The notes below the pieces were generated by a model. That model was not told the origin of the DNA. It saw only the letters and a list, made by a program, of their open reading frames with translations, and did not search any database. A DNA stretch of 64,000 nt from NCBI GenBank assembly GCA_024707405.1, contig JANPZU010000005.1, positions 186,001 to 250,000 of the forward strand. The letters run 5' to 3'. This stretch comes from Luteimonas sp. GTDB taxonomy: Bacteria; Pseudomonadota; Gammaproteobacteria; Xanthomonadales; Xanthomonadaceae. The position numbers were made by a program, and so were the translations under genes. Of this stretch, positions 33,868-41,575 are shown piece after piece; within the stretch, counting starts at the first letter, position 1, and every line of letters begins with the position of its first letter.

Positions 33868-34677
33868 ATGGCCGTCAAGATCGACAAGAAGATCAAGGGT
33901 TACTCCGTCGTCACCGCCGAGGACAAGGAGAAAGCCGTCGCCGGCGCCTCCGTGCCGCGCGCCCAGGTGGAAGCGGAACTGCCCGTGGCCGACGTGATCC
34001 AGATGCACGAGCGCATCGAGCGCCCGGAAGTGCTGATCGGCAGCACCTACAAGATCAAGTCGCCGCTGGTGGAGCACGCGTTCTACGTGACCATCAACGA
34101 CATCGTGCTCAACGCCGGCACCGAGCACGAACTGCGTCGCCCGTTCGAGATCTTCATCAATTCCAAGTCGATGGAGCACTTCCAGTGGATCGTCGCGCTC
34201 ACGCGCATCATGTCCGCCGTGTTCCGCAAGGGCGGCGACGTGACCTTCATCGTCGACGAGATGAAGGCCGTGTTCGATCCCAAGGGCGGCTACTTCAAGG
34301 CCGGTGGCGTGTACATGCCGTCGCTGGTCGCCGAGCTCGGCTCCATCGTCGAAGACCACCTCAAGTCCATCGGCCTGCTGCACGACCCCGAGATGAGCGT
34401 GCATCAGCGCGCGCTGATCGCCGAGAAGCGCAAGCAGTACGAAGAGCGCTCAAAAAAAAACTCTGACGTAACCGCCCGCACGGCCGATGCCGGCCCCGTG
34501 GGTGAACTGCTGGTCGACCAGGGCGCCGATGGCGCCGGGGAAGATGTCGCCATCACCGGCGACGGCGTGAGTTTCCCGCCGTCCGCAACCATGTGCCACA
34601 AGTGCAGCACCAAGGCGCTCGTCCTGATGGATGGGTGTGCGACGTGTTTGAACTGTGGTTACTCGAAGTGCGGGTGA
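33868..34677 (+). CDS. nrdJb: Class II ribonucleotide reductase accessory/C-terminal subunit NrdJb
   Basis: A 269-residue protein. Residues 1-195 form a conserved domain (MAVKIDKKIKGYSVVTAEDK, then FYVTINDIVLNAGTEHELRR, PFEIFINSKSMEHFQWIVAL and FDPKGGYF) of the TSCPD/NrdJb type. The last 28 residues are Cys-rich (MCHKCSTKALVLMDG then CATCLNCGYSKCG). GCxxCxxCGYSKCG is the hallmark redox and metal-binding tail of class II reductases, expected to re-reduce the active-site disulfide of NrdJa in trans. A run of nine A at 34452-34460 lies between domain and tail; losing or gaining one A ends translation within a few codons, removing the tail. The stop abuts the convergent HEPN gene with no gap. Confidence 0.88.
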   Translation: MAVKIDKKIKGYSVVTAEDKEKAVAGASVPRAQVEAELPVADVIQMHERIERPEVLIGSTYKIKSPLVEHAFYVTINDIVLNAGTEHELRRPFEIFINSKSMEHFQWIVALTRIMSAVFRKGGDVTFIVDEMKAVFDPKGGYFKAGGVYMPSLVAELGSIVEDHLKSIGLLHDPEMSVHQRALIAEKRKQYEERSKKNSDVTARTADAGPVGELLVDQGADGAGEDVAITGDGVSFPPSATMCHKCSTKALVLMDGCATCLNCGYSKCG

Positions 34678-35377
34678 TTACCTAATCGTGCAGAATTTCA
34701 CGCGCCACCACCCGGCGAACACCATGTCCGTGCCAGCGCAAAACTTTTGCGCTAGCTTTGTCATGTCGAGAACCTCGGTTGGGGTTTTTGTGGCGGAGGG
34801 ATCGCCGTGAGCGATCTTATTCCTCGTGTCGACGATGTGCTCAATCATGTTTGTTACCGGCAGATAGTTAGCGCCCAAGTGCTGACCGAGGTTGACTGAG
34901 TAATCTTTGTACCCAAATCGATTGAAGTAGATTTGAATCTTTTTGTACGTAGGATTCGAAAATCCATGATTGAAATGTTCTGCAACAATTGGGTATGGGA
35001 AAGAGCCGGTTCGAGACCAGTAGGTCAGATCGCTTTCCAAGAATGAAAACACTTTTTCTGCAATTTTTTTCGTGATCAGTGGTTTCTCTGATTTCGTCAA
35101 TTATCCTCTTGGATATGTGGTAGAACATTCTTGACGAAACATTTGTGCGAACCACGCTTTTTGTGTGAAAAGAATCAAGCGCAATTTCACCTAGCTCTTT
35201 GATGTAGGCCTCGATATGGCTGCAGAGCAAAACGATCGATCCTCGGCAGAGTGCGTTGATGTCGGTGGCAAGCTTGACAGCGTCCATCTGCTCCTTTTCT
35301 TTCGCCATTCGGCGGAGCGCATCGACTTCTTTAAGGCGCGCGGAGAAAGAGGAGTAAGCTCTCGTGAAGCGTGGCAC
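34678..35377 (-). pseudogene. MAE_28990/MAE_18760-type HEPN nuclease-like gene, frameshifted
   Basis: Two overlapping frames together make one protein of about 232 residues. The first frame runs from GTG 35377 (VPRFTRAYSSFSARLKEVDA, then ALCRGSIVLLCSHIEAYIKE) to about IRETTDHEK. The second continues as ITKKIAEKVFSFLESDLTYW and contains the HEPN motif RNKIAHG (Rx4H). Dropping one A from the A7 tract (T7 at 35064-35070 on the plus strand) joins them as DHEKIAEKVFSFLESD. HEPN proteins of this family are putative RNases paired with DUF262 proteins, as here. Uncorrected, the product would end early and lack RNxxxH, so it would be inactive unless slippage restores it. The region is markedly AT-rich. 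Start codon is 1 nt past the DUF262 stop. Confidence 0.7.
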
Positions 35378-35378
35378 G

Positions 35379-36467
35379 TTACAGCACCCCTTTAAACGCT
35401 TTCTCCCAAAGTTCAAATCTGCGTTTAGTGCGCTTTGTATGATCTACTGCTCGGCTTATTAGATCTTGAAACTCTGAATCTGCAAGAAGCTTCTTGAAGC
35501 GCTTCAGAAACTCGGATCTATTTTTCTTCAGCTTTGCGGGATCTATATGAGCAGTTGAAGATGCGAGCAAATCGAAGAGGGCGCGATTGATCGCTGTTGA
35601 CCCTGGGCGTCGAAAAGCCTTGCCTGCTTCGAATAAAGTTAGACTTTGATCAATGGCGTGTTTCCAGGTGCTTTCCAGTCGCTTTATCTCCAGATTTGAG
35701 TACCTCATTCCGGCCTTTGCTGCACTGTTCAGCCAATGCTTCTGAGGAGTTCTGTAAGAGCTTAGTCCTAGCTTCTGGAAGGCAAAAAAACGAAGAATTA
35801 ATTCCTCATCCCGCATTCGCTTGTCGGGAGACTTTTTGCCTAAGATGTTGAGCCATGGCTGGTACTGTGCGGCATCTTTAATGAGGTCGTTGAGTGCGCC
35901 ACGATAGATGCAATTTCTCAATTCTTGTGCGTTAAGTGGCACCGTGTTTGTGTTGAGGCGTTCAAAGACGTCGAATTTGATCTCTGGGTGCGACTCATTG
36001 GTGATAAGGACGCATCGAAGGGTGTGTGTCTTGATCTGTCTTTGCATCTTCGCCGGGATTTCATGGAAGCGAAGTCCATTAAGCTCAGTCAACACTTCCA
36101 GTCCGCTTAATGCAAACTGATTTTCCAAGAATCTGTGGATAGAAAACAGGCGCTGTTGCCCATCGATTACATCTAACTCAAAGTCTTCATTCTGAGAAAG
36201 ATAGCAAGGGGGAATTGGGACGTTTAGGGCTATTGATTCGATTAGTCTCGAGGACAAGATATTTGTCCAAACGTAGCGGCGTTGAAAAGCCGGCCTCTCG
36301 GAGAGGGGGCGAAGATAGATTGTCTTGGCTGCGATTTGATCGATGAGAGATGAAACGACCAGATCATATGGCTGAGTGATTACGCGCCGATCCCTGATGG
36401 GGATTTCATCGGGATCTTGGGTATCGCCCTCGCTCTCTGTTTCTACGATTCCCTTTTCCGTAATCAT
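35379..36467 (-). CDS. DUF262 (ParB/GmrSD-N-like) protein
   Basis: A 362-residue protein. Motifs of the DUF262/ParB-like fold are PAFQRRYVW (residues 59-67), the nucleotide-binding and catalytic DGQQR motif (102-106; LDVIDGQQRLFSIHRFL) and ERLNTNTVPLNAQELRN. An alpha-helical C-terminal half is Lys/Arg-rich. DUF262 occurs in GmrSD-type nucleases and in RloF-like and other anti-phage proteins, often linked to an HEPN partner, as in this locus. The C-terminal DUF1524 His-Me nuclease of GmrD is absent, so this would act with the HEPN protein. ATG 36467 is chosen; the longer open frame upstream reads through intergenic repeat sequence. Codon use is AT-shifted against neighbours, implying horizontal acquisition. 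Confidence 0.82.
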   Translation of the reverse strand: MITEKGIVETESEGDTQDPDEIPIRDRRVITQPYDLVVSSLIDQIAAKTIYLRPLSERPAFQRRYVWTNILSSRLIESIALNVPIPPCYLSQNEDFELDVIDGQQRLFSIHRFLENQFALSGLEVLTELNGLRFHEIPAKMQRQIKTHTLRCVLITNESHPEIKFDVFERLNTNTVPLNAQELRNCIYRGALNDLIKDAAQYQPWLNILGKKSPDKRMRDEELILRFFAFQKLGLSSYRTPQKHWLNSAAKAGMRYSNLEIKRLESTWKHAIDQSLTLFEAGKAFRRPGSTAINRALFDLLASSTAHIDPAKLKKNRSEFLKRFKKLLADSEFQDLISRAVDHTKRTKRRFELWEKAFKGVL

Positions 36468-36528
36468 CGTCACTCTCAAGAGCTTAGGTGGCCCTAGCGT
36501 GGATTGTTTGGTCGTCTTTGGCAATCCC

Positions 36529-36557
36529 GTATAGGTGCAGGCTGGGTCAGCTCTAAA
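36529..36557 (-). promoter_or_regulatory. Candidate promoter for the DUF262-HEPN pair
   Basis: On the minus strand TTTAGA (36557-36552), 17 bp, then CTATAC (36534-36529). The predicted transcript start is about 55 nt upstream of the DUF262 ATG. Both hexamers are imperfect, and the assignment rests on position and spacing only. Confidence 0.3.
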
Positions 36558-36667
36558 AACAAAATAACAGGGCTCAGAGTAGACTTTTCGGCTGGTTGGG
36601 CGGGCATGTCTCGCCTTTCTCATTTCTGGAACAAGCAAAGCATTCCGTCCGCTGTCGCGGCCGGGGC

Positions 36668-36695
36668 ACTTTTCTTTGCTGGCCCAAAGAAAAGG
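36668..36695. repeat. TTTTCTTTG/CAAAGAAAA inverted repeat
   Basis: CACTTTTCTTTG-CTGGCC-CAAAGAAAAGGTG is followed by an A-rich stretch (CAAAAGAAAGGGCC). This repeat type recurs in xanthomonad intergenic DNA. It belongs to the gene-free stretch 36468-37038, in which no coding sequence was recognised; the ORFs there are repeat-derived. Confidence 0.65.
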
Positions 36696-36838
36696 TGCCC
36701 AAAAGAAAGGGCCTTCCCCGACAAAGCAAACCGGTTGAATCGGGTTCGACGGGATTTTCCGACTCGCCATCCATGGCTCGGTCGGAAAACGCCGCACATC
36801 CTGTGCGGCGCCCTCCGGGTCTGCACGCATCGATCAAT

Positions 36839-36865
36839 CGTCATTCCCGCGAAGGCGGGAATCCA
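36839..36865. repeat. CGTCATTCCCGCGAAGGCGGGAATCCA repeat
   Basis: A palindromic element (ATTCCCGCGAAGGCGGGAAT at its core) found dispersed in many proteobacterial genomes. A small GCCGCACATCCTGTGCGGC hairpin lies just before it (36791-36809). It marks the chromosomal side of the junction between the AT-rich island and fkpA-like DNA. Confidence 0.75.
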
Positions 36866-36891
36866 AGGGCGTTGAAGCTGTAACCTGTGTA

Positions 36892-36951
36892 AGGCGGGCT
36901 TGAGCCCACCGCATGATGGCGCTTGATCTGCAGGGTGGGCCTTGGCCCACC
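36892..36951. repeat. Two diverged GGGCGGGCC-type palindromes
   Basis: AAGGCGGGCTTGAGCCCACC and, about 24 bp later, GGTGGGCCTTGGCCCACC (36934-36951). Both are relatives of the 22355/26278/62978 element. They stand immediately upstream of the FKBP gene leader. Confidence 0.65.
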
Positions 36952-37038
36952 TTTTCGTGTTTCTGGAAGAATGCGGCCCGATGGAGTCCGGGCGATACAC
37001 TTGCTGTCTCTTTCAGCGATCCCCACGAGGAACCTTCC

Positions 37039-37392
37039 ATGCCGTTCACCACCACTGCCTCCGGCCTGCAATTCGAAGACACCGTCGTTGGCACTGGCGC
37101 GGAGGCCAAGCCCGGCCACAACGTCGTCGTGCATTACACCGGCTGGCTGTACGAGAACGGCGAGCAAGGCGCGAAGTTCGATTCCAGCAAGGATCGCGAC
37201 GAACCCTTCATCTTCCCCTTGGGTGGCGGCATGGTCATCAAGGGCTGGGACGAAGGCGTGCAGGGCATGAAGGAAGGCGGCAAGCGCACCCTCATCATCC
37301 CTGCAAGCCTAGGCTACGGCGCACGCGGCGCCGGTGGCGTCATCCCGCCGAACGCCACGCTGAAGTTCGACGTGGAATTGCTGGGCACCTGA
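37039..37392 (+). CDS. FKBP-type peptidyl-prolyl cis-trans isomerase
   Basis: A 117-residue single-domain FKBP without a signal peptide, so probably cytoplasmic. The family fold is clear: [20 protein letters not shown], then [38 protein letters not shown] and [14 protein letters not shown]. Active-site aromatics (Tyr, Phe, Trp, Tyr of HYTGW, FDSS, IKGWDEG, LGYGARG) are present. It catalyses prolyl isomerisation. ACGAGGAACCTTCC precedes ATG 37039. It is a lone gene bounded by palindromic repeats on both sides (36.9 and 37.4 kb). Confidence 0.93.
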   Translation: MPFTTTASGLQFEDTVVGTGAEAKPGHNVVVHYTGWLYENGEQGAKFDSSKDRDEPFIFPLGGGMVIKGWDEGVQGMKEGGKRTLIIPASLGYGARGAGGVIPPNATLKFDVELLGT

Positions 37393-37408
37393 AACAACCC
37401 GCGCGCAA

Positions 37409-37426
37409 GGCGGGGCTGGGCCCGCC
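37409..37426. repeat. GGCGGGGC-type palindrome after FKBP gene
   Basis: GGCGGGGCTGGGCCCGCC, a diverged copy of the GGGCGGGCC element, 17 bp after the FKBP stop. A further degenerate copy (GGGGCAGGCCCACC) lies about 25 bp on. Possible transcript end. Confidence 0.6.
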
Positions 37427-37575
37427 CTGCGTGGCTCGTTTGATCTGCAGGGGCAGGCCCACCTTTCGTGCCCAGTTCTCGGGGGCTACAAAACTCAGAT
37501 CAACCGTCATCAGCGAAGCTGAAAAGCTTTGTTTCTGGCTTATCTTTCCGGCCATCCTGTGGTGAGGCGGCACTG

Positions 37576-38280
37576 ATGACCCAAGTCGATGACAAGCCGG
37601 AACTGACTTTCACGCAGCTGGATGCCGAGATCGAGGCGTTGCCGGAAGGCCCCGTTGCGAGCCTCAACCAACCGGCTTGGACGCGCTGGTGGACGATTGC
37701 CGGCGTGGCGGGGATGGTGGTCGGACTGTCCCCGACACTGCTCCTGCAATGGATGGAACCGGCGTGGTGGATGGTGACGGTGGCGCAGTTGGGGCTTGTG
37801 GTCACCGTCGTCGGATTCGCGCCCGGATTCGTGCGTAACGTCTGGGTGCTCGCACGTGAGTCCAGGCGGCATCGGCGCGGATTGATCGAGCAGTTCGACC
37901 ACGACACTTTGCAGTTCCGTGAACTGTCCGAGCGACTCTCGGCGTATCCGCGTGATGTGTTGGAGCGCCAACGACGATTCGCACGCATGGGTCACGAACG
38001 GCTGGGGTCGCGCCTGGTGATGATGTTGGGCGGGATCGAACGCCTGGGTCTCCTGCCGCTGCTGTTGTCGCTATTCATCGTGCTGCGCAATTGGCAGGAT
38101 CTGCTGGCATTGCCGTTCTGGCTGGCATTTCTTGCCGCGATGGCGGCGATTCTCTGGCTATTGGGTTGGGCGGGTGCGGAGTTTCGCAGGCGCTTGCAGC
38201 TCTACGAGTTCATCCTTGACGAAGCCTTGTTCATCGAGTCTGCTTCGGATGCTGGCCAAGACCGTAAACCTCAATTGTAG
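37576..38280 (+). CDS. Uncharacterised four-helix membrane protein
   Basis: A 234-residue protein. A soluble N-terminus (about 35 residues) is followed by two helices (WWTIAGVAGMVVGLSPTLLL and VTVAQLGLVVTVVGFAPGFV), an amphipathic charged cytoplasmic stretch (residues 95-150; SRRHRRGLIEQFDHDTLQFR), and two more helices (LLPLLLSLFIVLRNWQDLLA and FWLAFLAAMAAILWLLGWAG). The C-terminus is cytoplasmic. I recognise no family motif. Start ATG 37576 follows GTGAGGCGGC. No partner gene is obvious. Confidence 0.7.
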   Translation: MTQVDDKPELTFTQLDAEIEALPEGPVASLNQPAWTRWWTIAGVAGMVVGLSPTLLLQWMEPAWWMVTVAQLGLVVTVVGFAPGFVRNVWVLARESRRHRRGLIEQFDHDTLQFRELSERLSAYPRDVLERQRRFARMGHERLGSRLVMMLGGIERLGLLPLLLSLFIVLRNWQDLLALPFWLAFLAAMAAILWLLGWAGAEFRRRLQLYEFILDEALFIESASDAGQDRKPQL

Positions 38281-38489
38281 TGCGCAATGAAATTGCGCCA
38301 CGTGCGTGTTCAGCGAATGCACCATGTTCCGCGTGTCATTGTGGAAGTGGATGGCACAGAGTCAGCCGCCGTTGCGATTGGTGAGGCAAAAGCAGCATTC
38401 ATTTAACGGATGCATTGGTTCCGGTCACGCGTCGTGGACACGGCTGCGCACACACTGCGCCCACTTCCCCACGCACTGGAGCAACGACG

Positions 38490-38924
38490 ATGAAATCCCA
38501 TACGCGCCTCCCCCTCGCGATCGCCCTGACCTCGGCCATGGCGTTCGCCGTTGGCTGCGGCAACAGCAACGAAGACCGCACCGCCATGCAGCCTGCCGAC
38601 GAAGCGCCTGCGGCAGTCACCCCGCCGCCTGCGGAGCCGGTGGCGACGGATCCCGCGTTGCAGGGCAACGACGCCCTGTATTCGGCCGATGCCAGCCGTT
38701 CCGACCAGCCGGTCGACGACACCTGGATCACCACCAAGGTGAAGTCGTCGCTGCTGGCCGACAGTGATGTGTCCGGCCTCGACATCAACGTCGAGACGGT
38801 CAACGGCGTGGTGACCCTGTCGGGCCAGGTGGATCAGCAGGCACAGATCGAGCACGCCACCAACATCGCGCGCGGCATCGAAGGCGTGACCGACGTGCGC
38901 ACCACGGAGCTGGTGTCCCGCTGA
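38490..38924 (+). CDS. BON-domain lipoprotein (OsmY-like)
   Basis: A 144-residue protein with a lipoprotein signal (LPLAIALTSAMAFAVGC, Cys23) and a Pro/Ala-rich linker. One BON domain fills the C-terminal 70 residues (DDTWITTKVKSSLLADSDVS, then GLDINVETVNGVVTLSGQVD and IEGVTDVRT). BON domains bind phospholipid or envelope surfaces, and OsmY-like proteins respond to osmotic stress. GGAGCAACGACG precedes the ATG. It is closed by the terminator at 38954-38986. The 209-bp stretch upstream shows nothing recognisable. Confidence 0.88.
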   Translation: MKSHTRLPLAIALTSAMAFAVGCGNSNEDRTAMQPADEAPAAVTPPPAEPVATDPALQGNDALYSADASRSDQPVDDTWITTKVKSSLLADSDVSGLDINVETVNGVVTLSGQVDQQAQIEHATNIARGIEGVTDVRTTELVSR

Positions 38925-38953
38925 CGGCGAGGCTTCACCGGTTCGATGCGTTG

Positions 38954-38986
38954 CGAAAAGCGGGCTTCGGCCCGCTTTTCGTTTTG
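38954..38986 (+). terminator. Rho-independent terminator after the BON lipoprotein gene
   Basis: CGAAAAGCGGGC-TTCG-GCCCGCTTTTCG followed by TTTT. Strong stem with UUCG tetraloop about 30 bp after the stop. Confidence 0.92.
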
Positions 38987-39076
38987 GCGGCAAGGCCCCA
39001 ATGCAACCGCGTCCGGGCGATCGCGCAATGCTACCGTGTCCGCATCTGCAATGGAAGATCGGCCGGGGAGGGTGCG

Positions 39077-39871
39077 ATGACGCGATGGGGATGGCTGTTG
39101 TGCGGTGCATGGATGCTGGCGCCACAGGCGTGGGCGGCGGAGCCCTTCGCGTGGCCGGATGGCCAGCGGGCGGCGGTGAACCTGGCCTACGACGATGCGC
39201 TGGATTCGCAGCTCGACATCGCCATCCCGGCGCTGGATCGCCATGGCCTGAAGGGCAGTTTCTACCTGACGCTCGGCGCACAGGTGGTGCGCGTGCGCAT
39301 GGAGGAATGGCGTGCCGCGGCACGCAACGGGCACGAGCTTGGCAACCACACCCTGTTCCACCAGTGTTCGGCCAGCAGCGAGGGACGCGAATGGGTGCTG
39401 CCGCAGCACGACCTGGAGACGACCAGTGTGGTGCAGATGCGCGAGCAGATATTGCTGGGCAACGCGATGTTGCATGCGCTCGACGGCAGTACCGAGTTCA
39501 CGTTCACCGCGCCGTGCGGCGACTGGCAGGCAGGCGACGGCAACTACATCGATGCGGTGAAGGATGAATTCCTGGGCATCAAGCTTGTCTTCGGGCAGAT
39601 GGTCGAGGACATGGCGACGCTCGACCCGGCGGCGACGGTGGCGATTGCGCCGGTCGGCTTCAGTGGCGAGGAACTGATTGCGCTGGTCGATGAAGCGGCG
39701 CGGCGCGGGACGATGGTCGCCTTCACCTTCCACGGCATCGGCGGCGACCACCTGCAGACATCGGCAGAAGCGCACGAGGCCTTGCTGGCGCACCTGGCCG
39801 CGCACCCGGAGGTGTTCTGGGTGGATACGTTCCGCAACCAGATGCGGTGGATCCGTGCGCAACGCGACTGA
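39077..39871 (+). CDS. Secreted polysaccharide deacetylase-like protein (NodB fold)
   Basis: A 264-residue protein with a signal peptide (WGWLLCGAWMLAPQAWA). The NodB-homology layout is visible: AVNLAYDDALDSQLDIAIPA (motif 1, with paired Asp), GSFYLTLG, GHELGNHTLFH (motif 2, HxxxH-like metal site), FTAPCGDW (motif 3 equivalent) and a late FHGIGGDH (motif 5-like His). The motif-1 TFDD of classical enzymes is replaced by AYDD, still with two Asp. It probably removes acetyl groups from a glycan or peptidoglycan in the periplasm. It is monocistronic after the BON terminator. Confidence 0.82.
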   Translation: MTRWGWLLCGAWMLAPQAWAAEPFAWPDGQRAAVNLAYDDALDSQLDIAIPALDRHGLKGSFYLTLGAQVVRVRMEEWRAAARNGHELGNHTLFHQCSASSEGREWVLPQHDLETTSVVQMREQILLGNAMLHALDGSTEFTFTAPCGDWQAGDGNYIDAVKDEFLGIKLVFGQMVEDMATLDPAATVAIAPVGFSGEELIALVDEAARRGTMVAFTFHGIGGDHLQTSAEAHEALLAHLAAHPEVFWVDTFRNQMRWIRAQRD

Positions 39872-39924
39872 GCAGTGACGACCCAGTCGATGCGCATTGA
39901 CGTGATGTGCAGGGCTGCGTGTGC

Positions 39925-40860
39925 CTACCTGGCGTCGAGATCCCGCTCCGAGCCACCGGCTGACACGTAGCCACGAAGCGCGCGCTGGCATTCCAATGCG
40001 GAAACCTTGCCGAACTGCGAGCCGCAGCCACCAGCCGCGTATGTCGTGCGATAGGCGTCAGCGGCTTGGCGAGTGTTGCCGAATGCAAGGATTGCCGCGG
40101 CCTTGAGGTTCTGGATGGCGAAGATGCGGATCCGCGGCGGATCCCCCGTCAGCTGCGCGTCCAGTTCGATGGTGCGCTCGACCCAGGTGATCGCGCGGTC
40201 GTAGGCTTGCTGTGTGCTGGCCAGCACCGATCCTGCCTCGGCGCCGCTTTTCTTGGTGCCGTATGCGACCAGCGCCGCTGCGTAGCGGGTCTCGAAATCG
40301 ATGCTGTGCACGGCCGCGCCCTGCACCCGGAGTTGCCAGGCTTGATCCTGTCGACTGTTGCGCGCGCCGTAGTACTGATCGGCGTAGCCACGCACGTTGT
40401 AGGCGACGTTCTCGGCGGATTCCGCGGCGTCGTCCTGCAGCAGCGCTTCGATGAAGGTCGACATCAGCCGGATGTTGTCGATCCACGCGTGGCTGTGGCT
40501 TCCGCCGTCTGCATGCTTCACGACCTCTTGGTAAGCCTGGGCCAGAACCGTCGTTGCGGATTCGACCTGCCCGGTCTTGAGCAACTCTTCGCCGAGATCC
40601 CGTTCGGCACCCATCCATTCGGAAAAGAGGCCGTGGCGTGTCGCAGCGTCGGCATCTGGTGCGTCCATGGCCTTGCGCAAGTGCGCGACCCGCCTCTCGC
40701 ATGCGTCGATCCTCGACTGGGCCGTGCATGCATTGACCAGCCCGCTCGCCGCTTCAAACTCGCGCTGCCATTGCGGGCCAGGCTGCGCGGCAGCAGGTGC
40801 GAGGACTGAGGCGGTGAGCAGTACGGTCAGCACGGCGGACAAGGGGCGAACAGGCGGCAT
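39925..40860 (-). CDS. Secreted alpha-helical (TPR-like) protein of unknown function
   Basis: A 311-residue protein with a signal peptide (LSAVLTVLLTASVLAPAAAQ) and an otherwise helical body. Segments such as GEELLKTGQVESATTVLAQA and LASTQQAYDRAITWVERTIE have the spacing of tetratricopeptide-like helical hairpins. Six Cys residues (for example CTAQSRIDACERR and GGCGSQFGKVSALECQ) could form periplasmic disulfides. No enzymatic motif seen. ATG 40860 is chosen since the signal peptide starts there. It is flanked by unrelated genes on the other strand. Confidence 0.65.
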   Translation of the reverse strand: MPPVRPLSAVLTVLLTASVLAPAAAQPGPQWQREFEAASGLVNACTAQSRIDACERRVAHLRKAMDAPDADAATRHGLFSEWMGAERDLGEELLKTGQVESATTVLAQAYQEVVKHADGGSHSHAWIDNIRLMSTFIEALLQDDAAESAENVAYNVRGYADQYYGARNSRQDQAWQLRVQGAAVHSIDFETRYAAALVAYGTKKSGAEAGSVLASTQQAYDRAITWVERTIELDAQLTGDPPRIRIFAIQNLKAAAILAFGNTRQAADAYRTTYAAGGCGSQFGKVSALECQRALRGYVSAGGSERDLDAR

Positions 40861-41053
40861 GGCGAAAGTGCTTGCAGGTGGCGTACAGGCGACTTTGGCC
40901 TGAAACACGACGCGACGCCAGTCTGTCGATGGGGAAGCGGCGCGAGCCCAGGCGGATGCCTGTCCCTCCTGCAGCCCGGCTGCGGCCCGCCGCGGGCATG
41001 CTACTGTCCACGCGGGGGCCGGTTTCCTGGATTCCGGACGGGGTTGGAAACAG

Positions 41054-41542
41054 ATGAACTGGACTGCGATTTCCGCCATCGTCGACCTCGTCGGCGTCGT
41101 GTTCGTGATCGTGTCGCTGTGGTACGTCGCCGTGCAGATCCGGCAGAACACCAAGGCGACGCTGGCCAGTTCGCGGCAGGGCCTGATCGATTCGGAAATG
41201 GGACTGCTCTCCGACTACATCGACCACGCACTCGATCCGCACTTCATCGGCGATGACGTCGAACTGTCGCCGGAAGACGAGCGAAAGCTGACCTGGATCA
41301 TCATCAAGGTGCTGCGTTTGCGGGAGTTCGTCTGGCACCAGTACAAGTCCGGGAGCCTGGACGAGGAGTCGTGGGAGTCCTACATGGCGCCGGTGCCGGC
41401 GATCTTCGCCACGGAGCGCGCCAAGGCCGTGTTGCGGTTCTATGTCGGCAGCCCCGGATTCATGCAGATGCTCGCCGACCGCATCGCTGCCGCCGGCACG
41501 CCAGCGCCGCCGCCGCGCAGGCCGGTGCCGAAGGTCGATTGA
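41054..41542 (+). CDS. Membrane-anchored protein of unknown function
   Basis: A 162-residue protein with one N-terminal membrane helix (ISAIVDLVGVVFVIVSLWYVAV) directly followed by QIRQNTKATLASSRQG, a pattern common in a group of uncharacterised proteobacterial proteins with a single N-terminal helix and helical cytosolic domain. The remainder is helical (LSPEDERKLTWIIIKVLRLR) and ends in a Pro-rich tail. No catalytic motif. Confidence 0.6.
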   Translation: MNWTAISAIVDLVGVVFVIVSLWYVAVQIRQNTKATLASSRQGLIDSEMGLLSDYIDHALDPHFIGDDVELSPEDERKLTWIIIKVLRLREFVWHQYKSGSLDEESWESYMAPVPAIFATERAKAVLRFYVGSPGFMQMLADRIAAAGTPAPPPRRPVPKVD

Positions 41543-41575
41543 AGCGGGCGGCACGCGGCGGTGCGCAAGCCGCGC

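Noticed and set aside
36468-36830. Longer N-terminus for the DUF262 protein
   Set aside because: The extra 121 codons translate repeat DNA; the conserved protein begins near ATG 36467.
36574-37000. Short ORFs in the 36.6-37.0 kb region
   Set aside because: They are built from intergenic repeats, occur on both strands and lack ribosome-binding sites and family motifs.
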